From Burkholderiaceae bacterium (GTDB lineage: Bacteria > Pseudomonadota > Gammaproteobacteria > Burkholderiales > WYBJ01), in NCBI GenBank assembly GCA_011525945.1, contig WYBJ01000005.1, positions 1 through 37,659 of the forward strand: DNA of 37,659 nt, in the 5' to 3' direction. A model generated the notes under the pieces. The model saw nothing but the letters and a program-made list of their open reading frames with translations. It did not search any database and had not been told where the DNA came from. Positions within the stretch are counted from its first letter, which is position 1, and each line of letters starts with the position of its first letter. Position numbers and translations under genes: made by a program. Positions 18,400 through 26,365 of the stretch are shown in pieces.

Positions 18400-18990
18400 T
18401 TGACGACCGGGTACGAACGGACAGTGTTCGCTGCGGGCTCCGAGGGCGAGCGCTCTGACCCGAGAGAGATCGTTCTGGGTCTGCATTGGGATCCGCCGCA
18501 AGCGGCACCCGGCGCGCTCCCCGATCTCGACGCCCTGTGCCTGCTGTACGATACGAAGGGCAACATCCTGGAGATCATCCACCCTGCCAATCCCCGCAAT
18601 GCCAACGGAAGTGTGGTGCATACGGGCGATTCGCGCACGGGCACGAGCACATGGGATGACGAAAGGATCTTCGTATTTCTTGACGCATTACCGCACGACG
18701 TTTCCGCGCTTGCCTTCGTCGTCGTCAGTGCGGGACGGCACTCGTTCGACCAGGTTCCCGGAGCCGTTTGCCACGCGAGCGAGCGCATCAGCGAGTCCGA
18801 GCTGGTGCGCGTCGATCTTGCCGCCCTCACCGGGCGCCGACACTGCATCGCGGCGACCCTGCACCGAGGTGCAGCGGCATGGCGCATCGAAACCGACCGC
18901 TGGCGCATCCCCGATCCGCTGCCCGTGGAAGTGCAATCCTTGCTCGAGCGCGGCAAGAACATGAGTGCTTCGACCCGGCGCCTGCGCTGA
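18400..18990 (+). CDS. TerD-domain protein
   Basis: This is 196 residues from a TTG start at 18400, with GAAGGG ten bases upstream; no ATG or GTG fits. The TerD pattern is clear: LHWDPP, DLDALCLLYDTKGN, GSVVHTGDSRTG, DDERIFVFLDALPHDVSALAFVVVSA and SFDQVPGAVC. Conserved acidic residues in the DLDA and DDER regions correspond to the calcium sites of TerD. These cytoplasmic proteins belong to tellurite/stress-response gene sets. It stands alone, just upstream of the decayed Clp/FtsH-fusion paralogue, with which it may once have formed an operon. Confidence 0.8.
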   Translation: MTTGYERTVFAAGSEGERSDPREIVLGLHWDPPQAAPGALPDLDALCLLYDTKGNILEIIHPANPRNANGSVVHTGDSRTGTSTWDDERIFVFLDALPHDVSALAFVVVSAGRHSFDQVPGAVCHASERISESELVRVDLAALTGRRHCIAATLHRGAAAWRIETDRWRIPDPLPVEVQSLLERGKNMSASTRRLR

Positions 18991-19020
18991 TCGGACCATT
19001 CCGGCGTAGTGCTTTGCAGT

Positions 19021-19442
19021 TCGAGGAGGGACGCCGTGACGCGCGCATTGCGACTTGCGCTTTGGCAGCCGCTGTCTCTTCCCTCACCCCCAGCCCGTCT
19101 CCCAGGAGGAGAGGGGAGCGGGCGCCAGCCCACCTCCTGATCGCGCTGGCGCGCATCACCGAGGCACAGGAACCACGCGTAGCCGCTGCAATCAAGGCGT
19201 CGAAGGGCGAGTTCAAGCAGCTCTACTACGGCGACGACGAAGGCGCCTCCACCGGGCCGGCCGATGACCTCGCACGCGCCACCCGGATCAGCGAGGCCAC
19301 GGTCTATGATTTCGGCATGGCGGCGGAAGTCGGCTTCGTCAGAATCGAGCGCCGCGAGCCCTTGCCAACGGTGCTGGCGCAGGTGTTCCATGACGCTGCC
19401 GAGCAATTGGCGCTGGCGCCACCCGGCGGCGATGCTGGGTGA
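19021..19442 (+). pseudogene. Decayed paralogue of the Clp-REC-FtsH fusion gene at 33158
   Basis: The upstream TTTGCAGTTCGAGGAGG matches TTTGCAGTTTGGGGAGG before the intact gene. Right after this ribosome binding site a dispersed repeat (19030-19119) replaces the start codon and about 30 codons. The frame then resumes with LLIALARITEAQEPR and KASKGEFKQL, equal to residues 33-61 of the intact protein. It jumps directly to YYGDDEGASTGPADDLARAT, equal to residue 1040 onward, and runs out at 19442. The jump equals an in-frame loss of 2931 bases at the shared string GAGCAGCTC. The HEAGH peptidase motif and both ATPase modules are gone. Confidence 0.85.
19030..19119 (-). repeat. Dispersed GC-rich repeat, copy B (inverted relative to copy A)
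   Basis: Read on the minus strand it gives GCTCCCCTCTCC, TGGGGGTGAGGGAAGAG and GCGCAAGTCGCAATGCGC, in the same order and at similar spacing as copy A at 14538-14637. It interrupts the decayed protease paralogue just after its ribosome binding site. The two copies bracket 4.5 kb as an imperfect inverted pair. Confidence 0.65.
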
Positions 19443-19487
19443 TCGCCACGCCTGCCGGAAAGCATCTCACCGCGATAGCGCGCCGGG

Positions 19488-19955
19488 CTAGCCTCTGCGT
19501 CCTGCCGTGCCGGCGCCGTGCGCGCCGCCGACGTGACCGTGCACGCGGTGCGATTCGGCCCCGGCCCGGCGCACGAGCGTCCGGACGATGCCGCAGGCGC
19601 GGGCCGGATACTCACCCGAGCAATGCGCGCGAATCGCGTCGAGCTCGGCCTTGAGCCGCCTCAGCTCAGCGATACGCGAGGCGACGTGGCTGATGTGCTC
19701 ATCGAGCAGCGCATTTACCGGTCCGCAGTCGGCCTCGGGCCGCTCGATCGCCGCAAGCAGGACGCGGATCTCGGGCAGCGACATGTCGAGCGAGCGGCAG
19801 CGAAGGATGAACGCGACGCGCTCGGCGTGCACCTCGCCATAGTCGCGGTAATTCGCACCGGTGCGGCGTGGTGCGGGCAGCAATCCCGATTTTTCATAGT
19901 AGCGCACGGTCTCCACCGGGCAGCCGGTGTGACGCGCAAGCTCTCCGATACGCAT
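19488..19955 (-). CDS. cadR: MerR-family Cd/Pb-type metal-responsive regulator
   Basis: This is 155 residues. The N-terminal winged helix reads MRIGELARHTGCPVETVRYYEKSG, followed by a long dimerisation helix. Cys77 (ADCGPVN), Cys112 (RAHC) and Cys121 (ACGI) match the three metal-binding cysteines of CadR/PbrR regulators of Cd(II)/Pb(II). The C-terminal tail lacks the His-rich end found in some CadR proteins. It is divergent from the metal ATPase gene and probably activates it by twisting the long-spacer promoter at 19981. PbrR is an equally possible name. Confidence 0.85.
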   Translation of the reverse strand: MRIGELARHTGCPVETVRYYEKSGLLPAPRRTGANYRDYGEVHAERVAFILRCRSLDMSLPEIRVLLAAIERPEADCGPVNALLDEHISHVASRIAELRRLKAELDAIRAHCSGEYPARACGIVRTLVRRAGAESHRVHGHVGGAHGAGTAGRRG

Positions 19956-19980
19956 GGCGGCATCCCCTCTACTGCGGCGC

Positions 19981-20011
19981 TTGACCCTGAAGCCACTTCA
20001 GGGTTTGCAAT
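19981..20011 (+). promoter_or_regulatory. MerR-type operator/promoter of the metal ATPase gene
   Basis: TTGACC (-35, 19981-19986) is separated by 19 bases from TGCAAT (a possible -10, 20006-20011). Within the spacer a perfect 9-3-9 palindrome, ACCCTGAAG CCA CTTCAGGGT, spans 19984-20004. An over-long spacer with a central dyad is the classic MerR-family activation site and lies in the gap between cadR and the ATPase gene. Confidence 0.8.
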
Positions 20012-20044
20012 TCGTATCGTACTCCAGGATACGAGGCAATCGCG

Positions 20045-22177
20045 GTGGATTCGACCCAGCCTGCGCGCACCACGCTGCATATCGACAACATGGACTGCCC
20101 TGCCGAGGAGCGGCTGATCCGGGCCGCGTTACAGGGCCAAGCGGGCGTTCTCGGCCTTGAGTTCGACCTGGCGAGGCGCAAGCTGACGGTCCGGCACGCC
20201 TCGGGGTCGCTGAACGAAGTCACGACCAAGCTCAACGAAGTCGGGTTCCCGCCACAGGTCGAATCGGCTCCGGCGGGTGTTGCGCACGGCATGCTCGAGC
20301 ACAGCGGGCAAGGTCTCATCGGGTGGCGCATGGCGCTGGCAGGGCTCGCGGCAATCGCCGCCGAAGCGCTGCACTACGGCTACGACGAACGCTACCCGGC
20401 GCTCGTCGTCGTCCTTGCCGTGGCGGCTGTCCTCCTAGGCGGCCTGGAGACTTTCCGCAAGGGCTGGGCGGCGCTGGCGCGCGGCAAGCTCAATATGAAC
20501 TCGCTCATGTCGGTGGCGGTCACCGGCGCGATGGCGATTGGCGAGTGGCCCGAGGCGGCGATGGTGATGGTGCTGTTCCAGCTCGCCGAGATCATCGAAG
20601 CGCGTTCCTACGAGCGCGCGCGGCACGCGATCCGCGGTCTGCTCGAGCTCGCGCCCGAGACCGCGCTGGCGCGCGCGCCGGACGGAACGTGGCGCGATGC
20701 GCCGAGCGAAACGATCGCGCTCGGTGCGCTCGTTCGCGTGCGTCCCGGGGCACGCGTACCGCTCGACGGTGTCGTCGAAGCGGGCCGCAGCGCGGTGAAC
20801 CAGGCGCCGATCACCGGTGAGAGCCTGCCGGTGGACAAGCAGCCCGGTGACACCGTCTTTGCGGGTACGATCAACCAGTCCGGCGAGCTGGAGCTGCGCG
20901 TGACCGCTCTTGCGGACGATTCGACCCTGGCGCGCATCATCCGCGTGGTCGAACAGGCGCAGGCACAGCAAGGCCCGACACAGCGCCTCGTGGACCGCTT
21001 CGCACACGTCTACACGCCAATCGTTTTCGTCATCGCGGTGCTCGTCGCCACGGTGCCGCCGCTCTTTCTTAACGCAGCATTCATGCCGTGGCTGTACAAG
21101 GCGCTCGTACTGCTGGTGATCGCCTGCCCGTGCGCGCTCGTCATCTCGACGCCGGTGACGGTCGTGAGCGGGCTGGCGGCCGCTGCGCGCCACGGCATCC
21201 TCGTCAAGGGCGGGGTGTTTCTCGAGCAGGCGCGAAAGCTCAGGGCGCTCGCGTTCGACAAGACCGGCACCGTCACCGCGGGCAAGCCCTCGGTGACCGA
21301 CGTGCGGACGTTCGGCGACATGCGAGAGGGCGATGCGCTGCGTCTTGCAGCGAGCCTCGCGGCGCGTTCGGATCACCCGATCTCCGCCGCGGTGGCGGGG
21401 CACGCTGCGGCGCGCGCTATCGTGCCGCAGGAAATGCGGGCATTCGAAGCCGTGCCCGGACGAGGCGTGAGGGGCCGCAACGGCGATGGCTGGTTCTACC
21501 TCGGCAACCATCACTACGCCGAGGATCTGGGCGTGTGCGGCGCAGATATCGAGGCGGCGCTCGACCCGCTCGAAGCGCAGGGCAAGAGTGCTGTCCTGCT
21601 GGCGAACGAGAAGCGCGTGCTCGCGCTCTTCGCTGTCGCCGACAGCGTGCGCGAGACAAGTCGAGCGGCAATCGCCGAGCTGCACGCGTTCGGCATCCGC
21701 ACCGCGATGCTCACAGGGGACAATCCGCACACCGCGCGCGCGATCGCGGATGCGGTCGGAATCGACGACGCACGCGGCGACCTGCTGCCCGAGGACAAGC
21801 TCGCGGCGATCGAAGAGCTCGCCGCCACGCAAGGCGTTGTGGGCATGGTCGGCGATGGCATCAACGATGCCCCGGCGCTAGCCAAAGCGAGCATTGGCAT
21901 TGCGATGGGTGCCGCCGGCAGCGACATCGCGATCGAGACCGCCGACATCGCCTTGATGGACGACGACCTGCGCAAGGTGCCGACTCTGATTCGTCTGTCC
22001 AGGCGTACGGCGGCGGTGCTCGCTCAGAACGTTGCGCTCGCGCTCGGAATCAAGGCCGTATTCCTCGTCATGACGGTGGCGGGTCTGGCGACCATGTGGA
22101 TGGCGGTTTTTGCCGATATGGGCGCGAGCTTGATCGTCGTCGCGAACGGGCTCAGGCTGCTTCGTACAAACACGTGA
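20045..22177 (+). CDS. cadA: Heavy-metal P1B-type ATPase (Cd/Pb/Zn exporter)
   Basis: This is 710 residues from GTG 20045. A single N-terminal metal-binding domain has HIDNMDCPAEE with one Cys (Cys18) in place of CxxC, as in several betaproteobacterial Cd/Pb/Zn pumps. Membrane helices follow; then the phosphatase motif TGES (257-260), the transport site CPC (361-363), the phosphorylation site DKTGT (405-409) and the hinge GDGINDAPALA. The protein pumps soft divalent cations from the cytoplasm. Control by the divergent CadR-like regulator is supported by the operator between them. zntA is an equivalent name. Confidence 0.9.
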   Translation: MDSTQPARTTLHIDNMDCPAEERLIRAALQGQAGVLGLEFDLARRKLTVRHASGSLNEVTTKLNEVGFPPQVESAPAGVAHGMLEHSGQGLIGWRMALAGLAAIAAEALHYGYDERYPALVVVLAVAAVLLGGLETFRKGWAALARGKLNMNSLMSVAVTGAMAIGEWPEAAMVMVLFQLAEIIEARSYERARHAIRGLLELAPETALARAPDGTWRDAPSETIALGALVRVRPGARVPLDGVVEAGRSAVNQAPITGESLPVDKQPGDTVFAGTINQSGELELRVTALADDSTLARIIRVVEQAQAQQGPTQRLVDRFAHVYTPIVFVIAVLVATVPPLFLNAAFMPWLYKALVLLVIACPCALVISTPVTVVSGLAAAARHGILVKGGVFLEQARKLRALAFDKTGTVTAGKPSVTDVRTFGDMREGDALRLAASLAARSDHPISAAVAGHAAARAIVPQEMRAFEAVPGRGVRGRNGDGWFYLGNHHYAEDLGVCGADIEAALDPLEAQGKSAVLLANEKRVLALFAVADSVRETSRAAIAELHAFGIRTAMLTGDNPHTARAIADAVGIDDARGDLLPEDKLAAIEELAATQGVVGMVGDGINDAPALAKASIGIAMGAAGSDIAIETADIALMDDDLRKVPTLIRLSRRTAAVLAQNVALALGIKAVFLVMTVAGLATMWMAVFADMGASLIVVANGLRLLRTNT

Positions 22178-22233
22178 CGCATGCCGCCCGTGCGCGTGCC
22201 CGGGTCGCCGCGTAGCCGCGCATTCAGCGCGTC

Positions 22234-22259
22234 GGCTGGCGTCGCTCGACGCAGCCTTT
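22234..22259 (+). terminator. Likely terminator of the metal ATPase gene
   Basis: GGCTGGCGTC, loop GCTC and GACGCAGCC form a stem with one bulged G at 22234-22256, followed by TTT. It lies about 55 bases after the ATPase stop and before the converging tct operon. The T-run is short. Confidence 0.45.
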
Positions 22260-22328
22260 GCCGCAAGATAGCGGCGGTATACCGGATCGTATCAACGCGA
22301 TGGCGCGTTCGCACTCGGCTTTGAACAT

Positions 22329-24359
22329 TCACACCAGCACGCCGTGCGGCGTGGGAATCTGAAGCACCAACGCGAATACCACGTACAGAAACGCATCGAA
22401 CGCGAACGCGAACACCACCGGCATGAGCCAGCGTCTCGCGATCCCAAGCTCGCCCGCCGACATGATCCACGTGGCCAAGAGCAAGAAGCCGAACGCGGAT
22501 TCGTAAAAGCCGAACACCGGGGTCAGGTATCCGAACAGGACCAATGCGCCCACGACCGCGCACCACAGGCCCCAGGGGACGCCTGCAAACGGCAGGATAC
22601 GCGCGACTGCGGCGCCTGACTTCGGGTGCACGCTGATCACGAACAGGATCACCGACATGACGATGAGTAACCCGCCGAGCGCATGCGGAAATTGCGCGCC
22701 CTGCTCGCTGAACGCGCGCGCTTGCACGAAAGCGTACGCGACCAGCGCAAGCAGCCCGGCAGCGAGCAGGATGTTCGCGCGGCGCATGGTCATCCCGCGC
22801 GCGCGTCCCGCAAGCGCCGATGTATTCTCTTCGACATCATCGGCGATCGCCCGGCCGCGGACGATCTGCACGACGCCCGAGGCGAGGATCGCGAACGCGC
22901 ACAGCATCAGCACGAGCGCGAGCGGGCGGCTCGCGAAGTACAGCAGCGTCGAGCCCTTGTCCACTTGGCCCACCATGACTGCCTGCTGGAAACTCACTTC
23001 CGCCAGGTTGCCGAGCACCAGGCCGAGCGCGATGGTGACGATCGGTACGCCGACCTTGCCGAGCAGATACGCGGCTATGCCGGTTGCAACCAGCACGTAG
23101 ACATCGAACAGACTGTTGTTGAGCCCGTAAGTGCCGATCACCGATAGCGCCAGTACACCGGGGACCATGAGCCGCGCCGGGGCGCGCACCATCAAGCTCG
23201 ACCAGCGGATCGTCGCCAAGCCGAAAATCAGCATCGCCAGCACCGTGAACATCAGTCCGACCATGAACGTGTAGGCGACATCGCCATGCTCGGTGAACAA
23301 GCGCGGGCCCGCGAGTATGCCGTGCACGGTCAGCGCGCCGTACATGACCGCGGCCGACCCCGAGCCGGGAATACCAAGCGCGAGTAAAGGCACCATCGCG
23401 CCCCCGATGACGGCATTGTTCGCGCACTCGGGTGCGACCACACCTTCGTACGAACCGTGCCCGAACTCCTCCGGGTGCTTGGAGATGCGCTTCGCTTCGC
23501 CGTAGGCGATGAACGCGCTTATCGAAGCACCCGCTCCGGGTACGATGCCGACCAGCGTGCCCAGTATGCTCGACCAAAGCAGCAAGACCTTCATCCCGAG
23601 CAGCTTGCGGATAACGAAACCGAGCGCGCCCTTGCGGATGGTGAGTGGTGCGATCGACTCGCCGGGATTCTCGAGGATGTTGAGAATGCTCGCGACTGCG
23701 AACAGTCCGAGCAGCGCCGGCACCACCGGAATGCCGCCCACCATATCGGGATTGTCGTAGGTGAAGCGCATGTCGCCGCTCACCGCATCCTGGCCGGGGA
23801 TGGTGAGCGCCATACCGAGCGCGACGCCGATCAGTCCCTTGACGATGTTACGCCCGGACAAGCTCGCCACCATCGACAGGCCCGCGACCACGATCCAGAA
23901 CATCTCCGCCGGCCCGAGAAATAACGACAGATCGGCCAGCACCGGCGTGAAAAAAAGAAGCACGAGGCAGCCGAACGCGCCACCGACGGTCCCCGCGAGC
24001 AGCGAGGTGTACAGCGCCTCCTGCGCCTGTCCCTTGCGCGTGAGCGGCGTTCCGTCGAGCACGGTGCACGCAGCCCCCGAGGTTCCGGGCGTGTTGATGA
24101 GAATCGCCGAGATCGAGCCGCCATATTCAGCTGACATGTACACGGCGCCCAGCATGATGAGTCCGGTGGCCGGCTCCATGCTGAACGTAAACGGCAGCAT
24201 CAGGGCCACGGCGCTCACGGCGCTCAATCCCGGTAGGGCGCCGATGATCGTCCCGATCACCGTGCCCACCGCGACAACGAACAGGTGCGAGAGCTCGAGG
24301 TTGATGCCGATCGCGCGCAGGATCTCGCCCGCGAGCACAGACGTCGCCGGCAAGTCCAT
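22329..24359 (-). CDS. Tripartite tricarboxylate transporter, fused TctA-TctB permease
   Basis: This is 676 residues. Residues 1 to about 505 are TctA, the large permease: IGALPGLSAVSAVALMLPFTF, GGSISAILINTPGTSGAACT, GIVPGAGASISAFIAYGEAKR and ALGIPGSGSAAVMYGAL, with many membrane helices. After a linker (about 505-530, GRAIADDVEENTSALAGRARG), residues about 530-676 have four helices with the size and pattern of TctB, the small permease, normally a separate gene. Together with the TctC-type binding protein 13 bases upstream they form a sodium- or proton-driven carboxylate uptake system. The transported acid is unknown. Confidence 0.87.
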   Translation of the reverse strand: MDLPATSVLAGEILRAIGINLELSHLFVVAVGTVIGTIIGALPGLSAVSAVALMLPFTFSMEPATGLIMLGAVYMSAEYGGSISAILINTPGTSGAACTVLDGTPLTRKGQAQEALYTSLLAGTVGGAFGCLVLLFFTPVLADLSLFLGPAEMFWIVVAGLSMVASLSGRNIVKGLIGVALGMALTIPGQDAVSGDMRFTYDNPDMVGGIPVVPALLGLFAVASILNILENPGESIAPLTIRKGALGFVIRKLLGMKVLLLWSSILGTLVGIVPGAGASISAFIAYGEAKRISKHPEEFGHGSYEGVVAPECANNAVIGGAMVPLLALGIPGSGSAAVMYGALTVHGILAGPRLFTEHGDVAYTFMVGLMFTVLAMLIFGLATIRWSSLMVRAPARLMVPGVLALSVIGTYGLNNSLFDVYVLVATGIAAYLLGKVGVPIVTIALGLVLGNLAEVSFQQAVMVGQVDKGSTLLYFASRPLALVLMLCAFAILASGVVQIVRGRAIADDVEENTSALAGRARGMTMRRANILLAAGLLALVAYAFVQARAFSEQGAQFPHALGGLLIVMSVILFVISVHPKSGAAVARILPFAGVPWGLWCAVVGALVLFGYLTPVFGFYESAFGFLLLATWIMSAGELGIARRWLMPVVFAFAFDAFLYVVFALVLQIPTPHGVLV

Positions 24360-24372
24360 GCGATTACACGCC

Positions 24373-25362
24373 CTAACGCGCGAGCTTGTGCTTATCCACC
24401 AGCTTCTGAATGTCGCCGGTCATGTGCTCGATCGCCAGTTGCGTCTTGGCGGCGTCTCGGTATGCCGCGGGCTGACCGACCTTGCCCATATCGGCACGAA
24501 ACTGCGGATTGTCGACCACCTGCTTGCACACCTGTGACCAGTAGGCGACGACGTCCTTGCCCAGGCCCGGCGGTCCGGCAAGCGCACGATAGCGCTCCGA
24601 AACCACGTCGTACCCGAGCTCCTTGAATGTCGGTACACCGGGAACCTGCGCGTCGCGCTTCTCGGTCGCGATCGCAAGTGCACGCAGCTTGCCCTTCTGC
24701 GAAACAGCGTACAGCGAGCTCCCGACCATGATGTCGGTCGTCCCGGCAAGCGTCGCCTGCAGCGCGAGTGCGCCGCCGGTGAACGGAATCTGCGTAAACT
24801 CCGCGCCCGTCGCGGTCTCGATCAACAGCGTGGTCATGAAGTCTGCACCCAGTGTGCCGGTGTTCGCTGCCTTGATCTTGGCGGGATTTTGCTTGGCGAA
24901 AGTCACGACGTCTTGCAACTTCTGGTACGGCCCGTCCGCGCGCGCGTAGAGCACGTCGGGCACGACCGCATAGGTGCAGAGGTAGCTGAACTGGTCGAGC
25001 TTGTAGCCAGTCTGCTTTGGCCGCACCAGCGCGGGAATGACGTTGAACGGCGGGGTGGCGATCGCGAGCGTATAGCCGTCGGGCTTGGCGCGCACCAGCT
25101 CGGCCCACCCGGTCGTACCGCCGGCGCCCGGCTTATTGACGATCACCAGCCGCTCGCCAACGATCGGTTCGGCGTACTTGTTGAACACGCGCTGTGAGGC
25201 GTCGGCTCCGCCGCCCGGATTGAATGGCACGATGAACTCCACCGGCTTGTCGGGATAGCCGCCAGGTTTCCCGGGCGCCTCGCCGGCGCGCGCCGGCGCG
25301 GGAACGACGACGAGCGTCAAAGTGATTGCTGCAAACGACAGGAACCGGGTCAATTCGGCCAT
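24373..25362 (-). CDS. Bug/TctC-family solute-binding protein
   Basis: This is 329 residues from ATG 25362, seven bases after GGAGGG. A signal peptide (residues 1 to about 26, ending ...VVPAPARA) directs it to the periplasm. Family landmarks are YPDKPVEFIVPFNPGGGADA, IVNKPGAGGTTGWAELVRAKPDGYTL, and IKAANTGTLGADFMT. It delivers an organic acid to the TctA-TctB permease encoded just downstream. An ATG at 25440 in the same frame would place 26 arginine-rich residues before the signal peptide and is unlikely. Confidence 0.9.
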   Translation of the reverse strand: MAELTRFLSFAAITLTLVVVPAPARAGEAPGKPGGYPDKPVEFIVPFNPGGGADASQRVFNKYAEPIVGERLVIVNKPGAGGTTGWAELVRAKPDGYTLAIATPPFNVIPALVRPKQTGYKLDQFSYLCTYAVVPDVLYARADGPYQKLQDVVTFAKQNPAKIKAANTGTLGADFMTTLLIETATGAEFTQIPFTGGALALQATLAGTTDIMVGSSLYAVSQKGKLRALAIATEKRDAQVPGVPTFKELGYDVVSERYRALAGPPGLGKDVVAYWSQVCKQVVDNPQFRADMGKVGQPAAYRDAAKTQLAIEHMTGDIQKLVDKHKLAR

Positions 25363-25702
25363 TGGGCAACCCTCCGTAGGTTGAACATCGAACGCTTGCC
25401 GGGCACGCGAGCGCGCGAGGATCGCTCGCACACGCCGCACCCGTCATCGCTGCGGCGACTCCGGTCGCGCCCGGTGGCGGCTGGTATATCGCCCGCAGCA
25501 CCCCGATGCGCCACCTCGGCGCGTCGCCGGCCGCACACGCCGGCAGCGAGTCGATCGGGCGCTCGGCAAGATGCTCACACCGCCGGGCGCCGCGCAGGAG
25601 CGGTGCTTGCAACGAATTCGTCGCGCACGGCGCGATCCGTCCTAGGCTCAGCCCGGCTTGCGCGAGAGTTGACGATAGCTGCCTAGGCAAGTACATTGCC
25701 GC
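25363..25702. other. Divergent intergenic region between tctC and the marR operon
   Basis: These 340 bases hold no convincing gene. They contain the minus-strand ribosome binding site of the solute-binding gene at one end and the marR promoter/palindrome at the other (annotated separately). The rest is GC-rich sequence with short CGCG runs; I see no further dyad, repeat or clear tctC promoter. Confidence 0.5.
25669..25697 (+). promoter_or_regulatory. Promoter with palindromic operator for the marR-efflux operon
   Basis: TTGACG (25669-25674) and TACATT (25692-25697) are 17 bases apart, a good sigma-70 pair. The perfect palindrome TGCCTAGGCA (25680-25689) sits in the spacer, where a MarR dimer would block polymerase. 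Transcription would start at about 25703-25705, which is the GTG start codon itself, so the message may be leaderless. Confidence 0.6.
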
Positions 25703-26365
25703 GTGGCTCCCGCCAAACCCTTTTACACCGCGCACGACTATCCGGTAGGCGAGAGCGTCGGGTTCCTGGTGCGGCAGCTCAAGATGTCGCTCACGCGCTG
25801 CGTCGATGCCGCGATGGCATGCCACGGTCTGACCGACGCACAGTGGGGTCCGCTGCTGCTGATCGCCTGCGGCGGGGTGAGAACCGCGGCGGCGCTCGCA
25901 CAGGCACTCGAGCTCGATGCCGGTGCCATGACGCGCACGCTCGACCGGCTGCAGGCCAAGGGCCTGATCCGCCGCAGCCGTTCCCGCGACGACCGGCGCA
26001 TCTGGACACTGGAGTTGACGCCGAGCGGCGCGCGCGCGGCCGCCCAGGTTCCGGGCGGACTTGCGCATGCCAATAACATCCACCTGGCCGGGTTCGATCG
26101 GCGCGAGTTCCAGCAACTGCGCGCCTACCTCGTGCGCATGATCGACAATGGCCGGCATGCGCGCGCCGCTGTCGGGGCGACGCCAGTGGCAGGCGGCGAA
26201 CGTGCCCGCAGCTCCCGCCAGCGCGTATCGATCAGACGCCCCTCCGGGGCAAAGGCGGGCGCTGAACCTGCCGATCGTAGCCATGCGGGGAATGGCGGGC
26301 GCGGCGGGCGCGGCACCGGCGCCCGGCCGACGCGCGCTCGTCCGTCGCGAGGGCGCCGAGCGTGA
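25703..26365 (+). CDS. MarR-family transcriptional regulator with a long basic tail
   Basis: This is 220 residues. Residues about 10-150 form a MarR winged helix: FLVRQLKMSLTRCVDAAM, LTDAQWGPLLLIA, the recognition helix region ALELDAGAMTRTLDRLQAKGLIRR and the wing SRDDRRIWTLELT. MarR proteins are normally about 150 residues. The final 70 residues are low-complexity and rich in Gly, Arg and Ala (GNGGRGGRGTGARPTRARPSRGRR) and match nothing I know; a lost stop codon is one explanation. GTG 25703 may be read from a leaderless message. The stop overlaps the start of the next gene (GTGA). It probably represses the efflux operon that follows. Confidence 0.82.
   Translation: MAPAKPFYTAHDYPVGESVGFLVRQLKMSLTRCVDAAMACHGLTDAQWGPLLLIACGGVRTAAALAQALELDAGAMTRTLDRLQAKGLIRRSRSRDDRRIWTLELTPSGARAAAQVPGGLAHANNIHLAGFDRREFQQLRAYLVRMIDNGRHARAAVGATPVAGGERARSSRQRVSIRRPSGAKAGAEPADRSHAGNGGRGGRGTGARPTRARPSRGRRA

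Noticed and set aside
18768..19140. 5' part of the open frame that runs into the decayed protease remnant
   Set aside because: It overlaps terD in another frame and then translates repeat copy B; only the part after about 19130 aligns with the protease.
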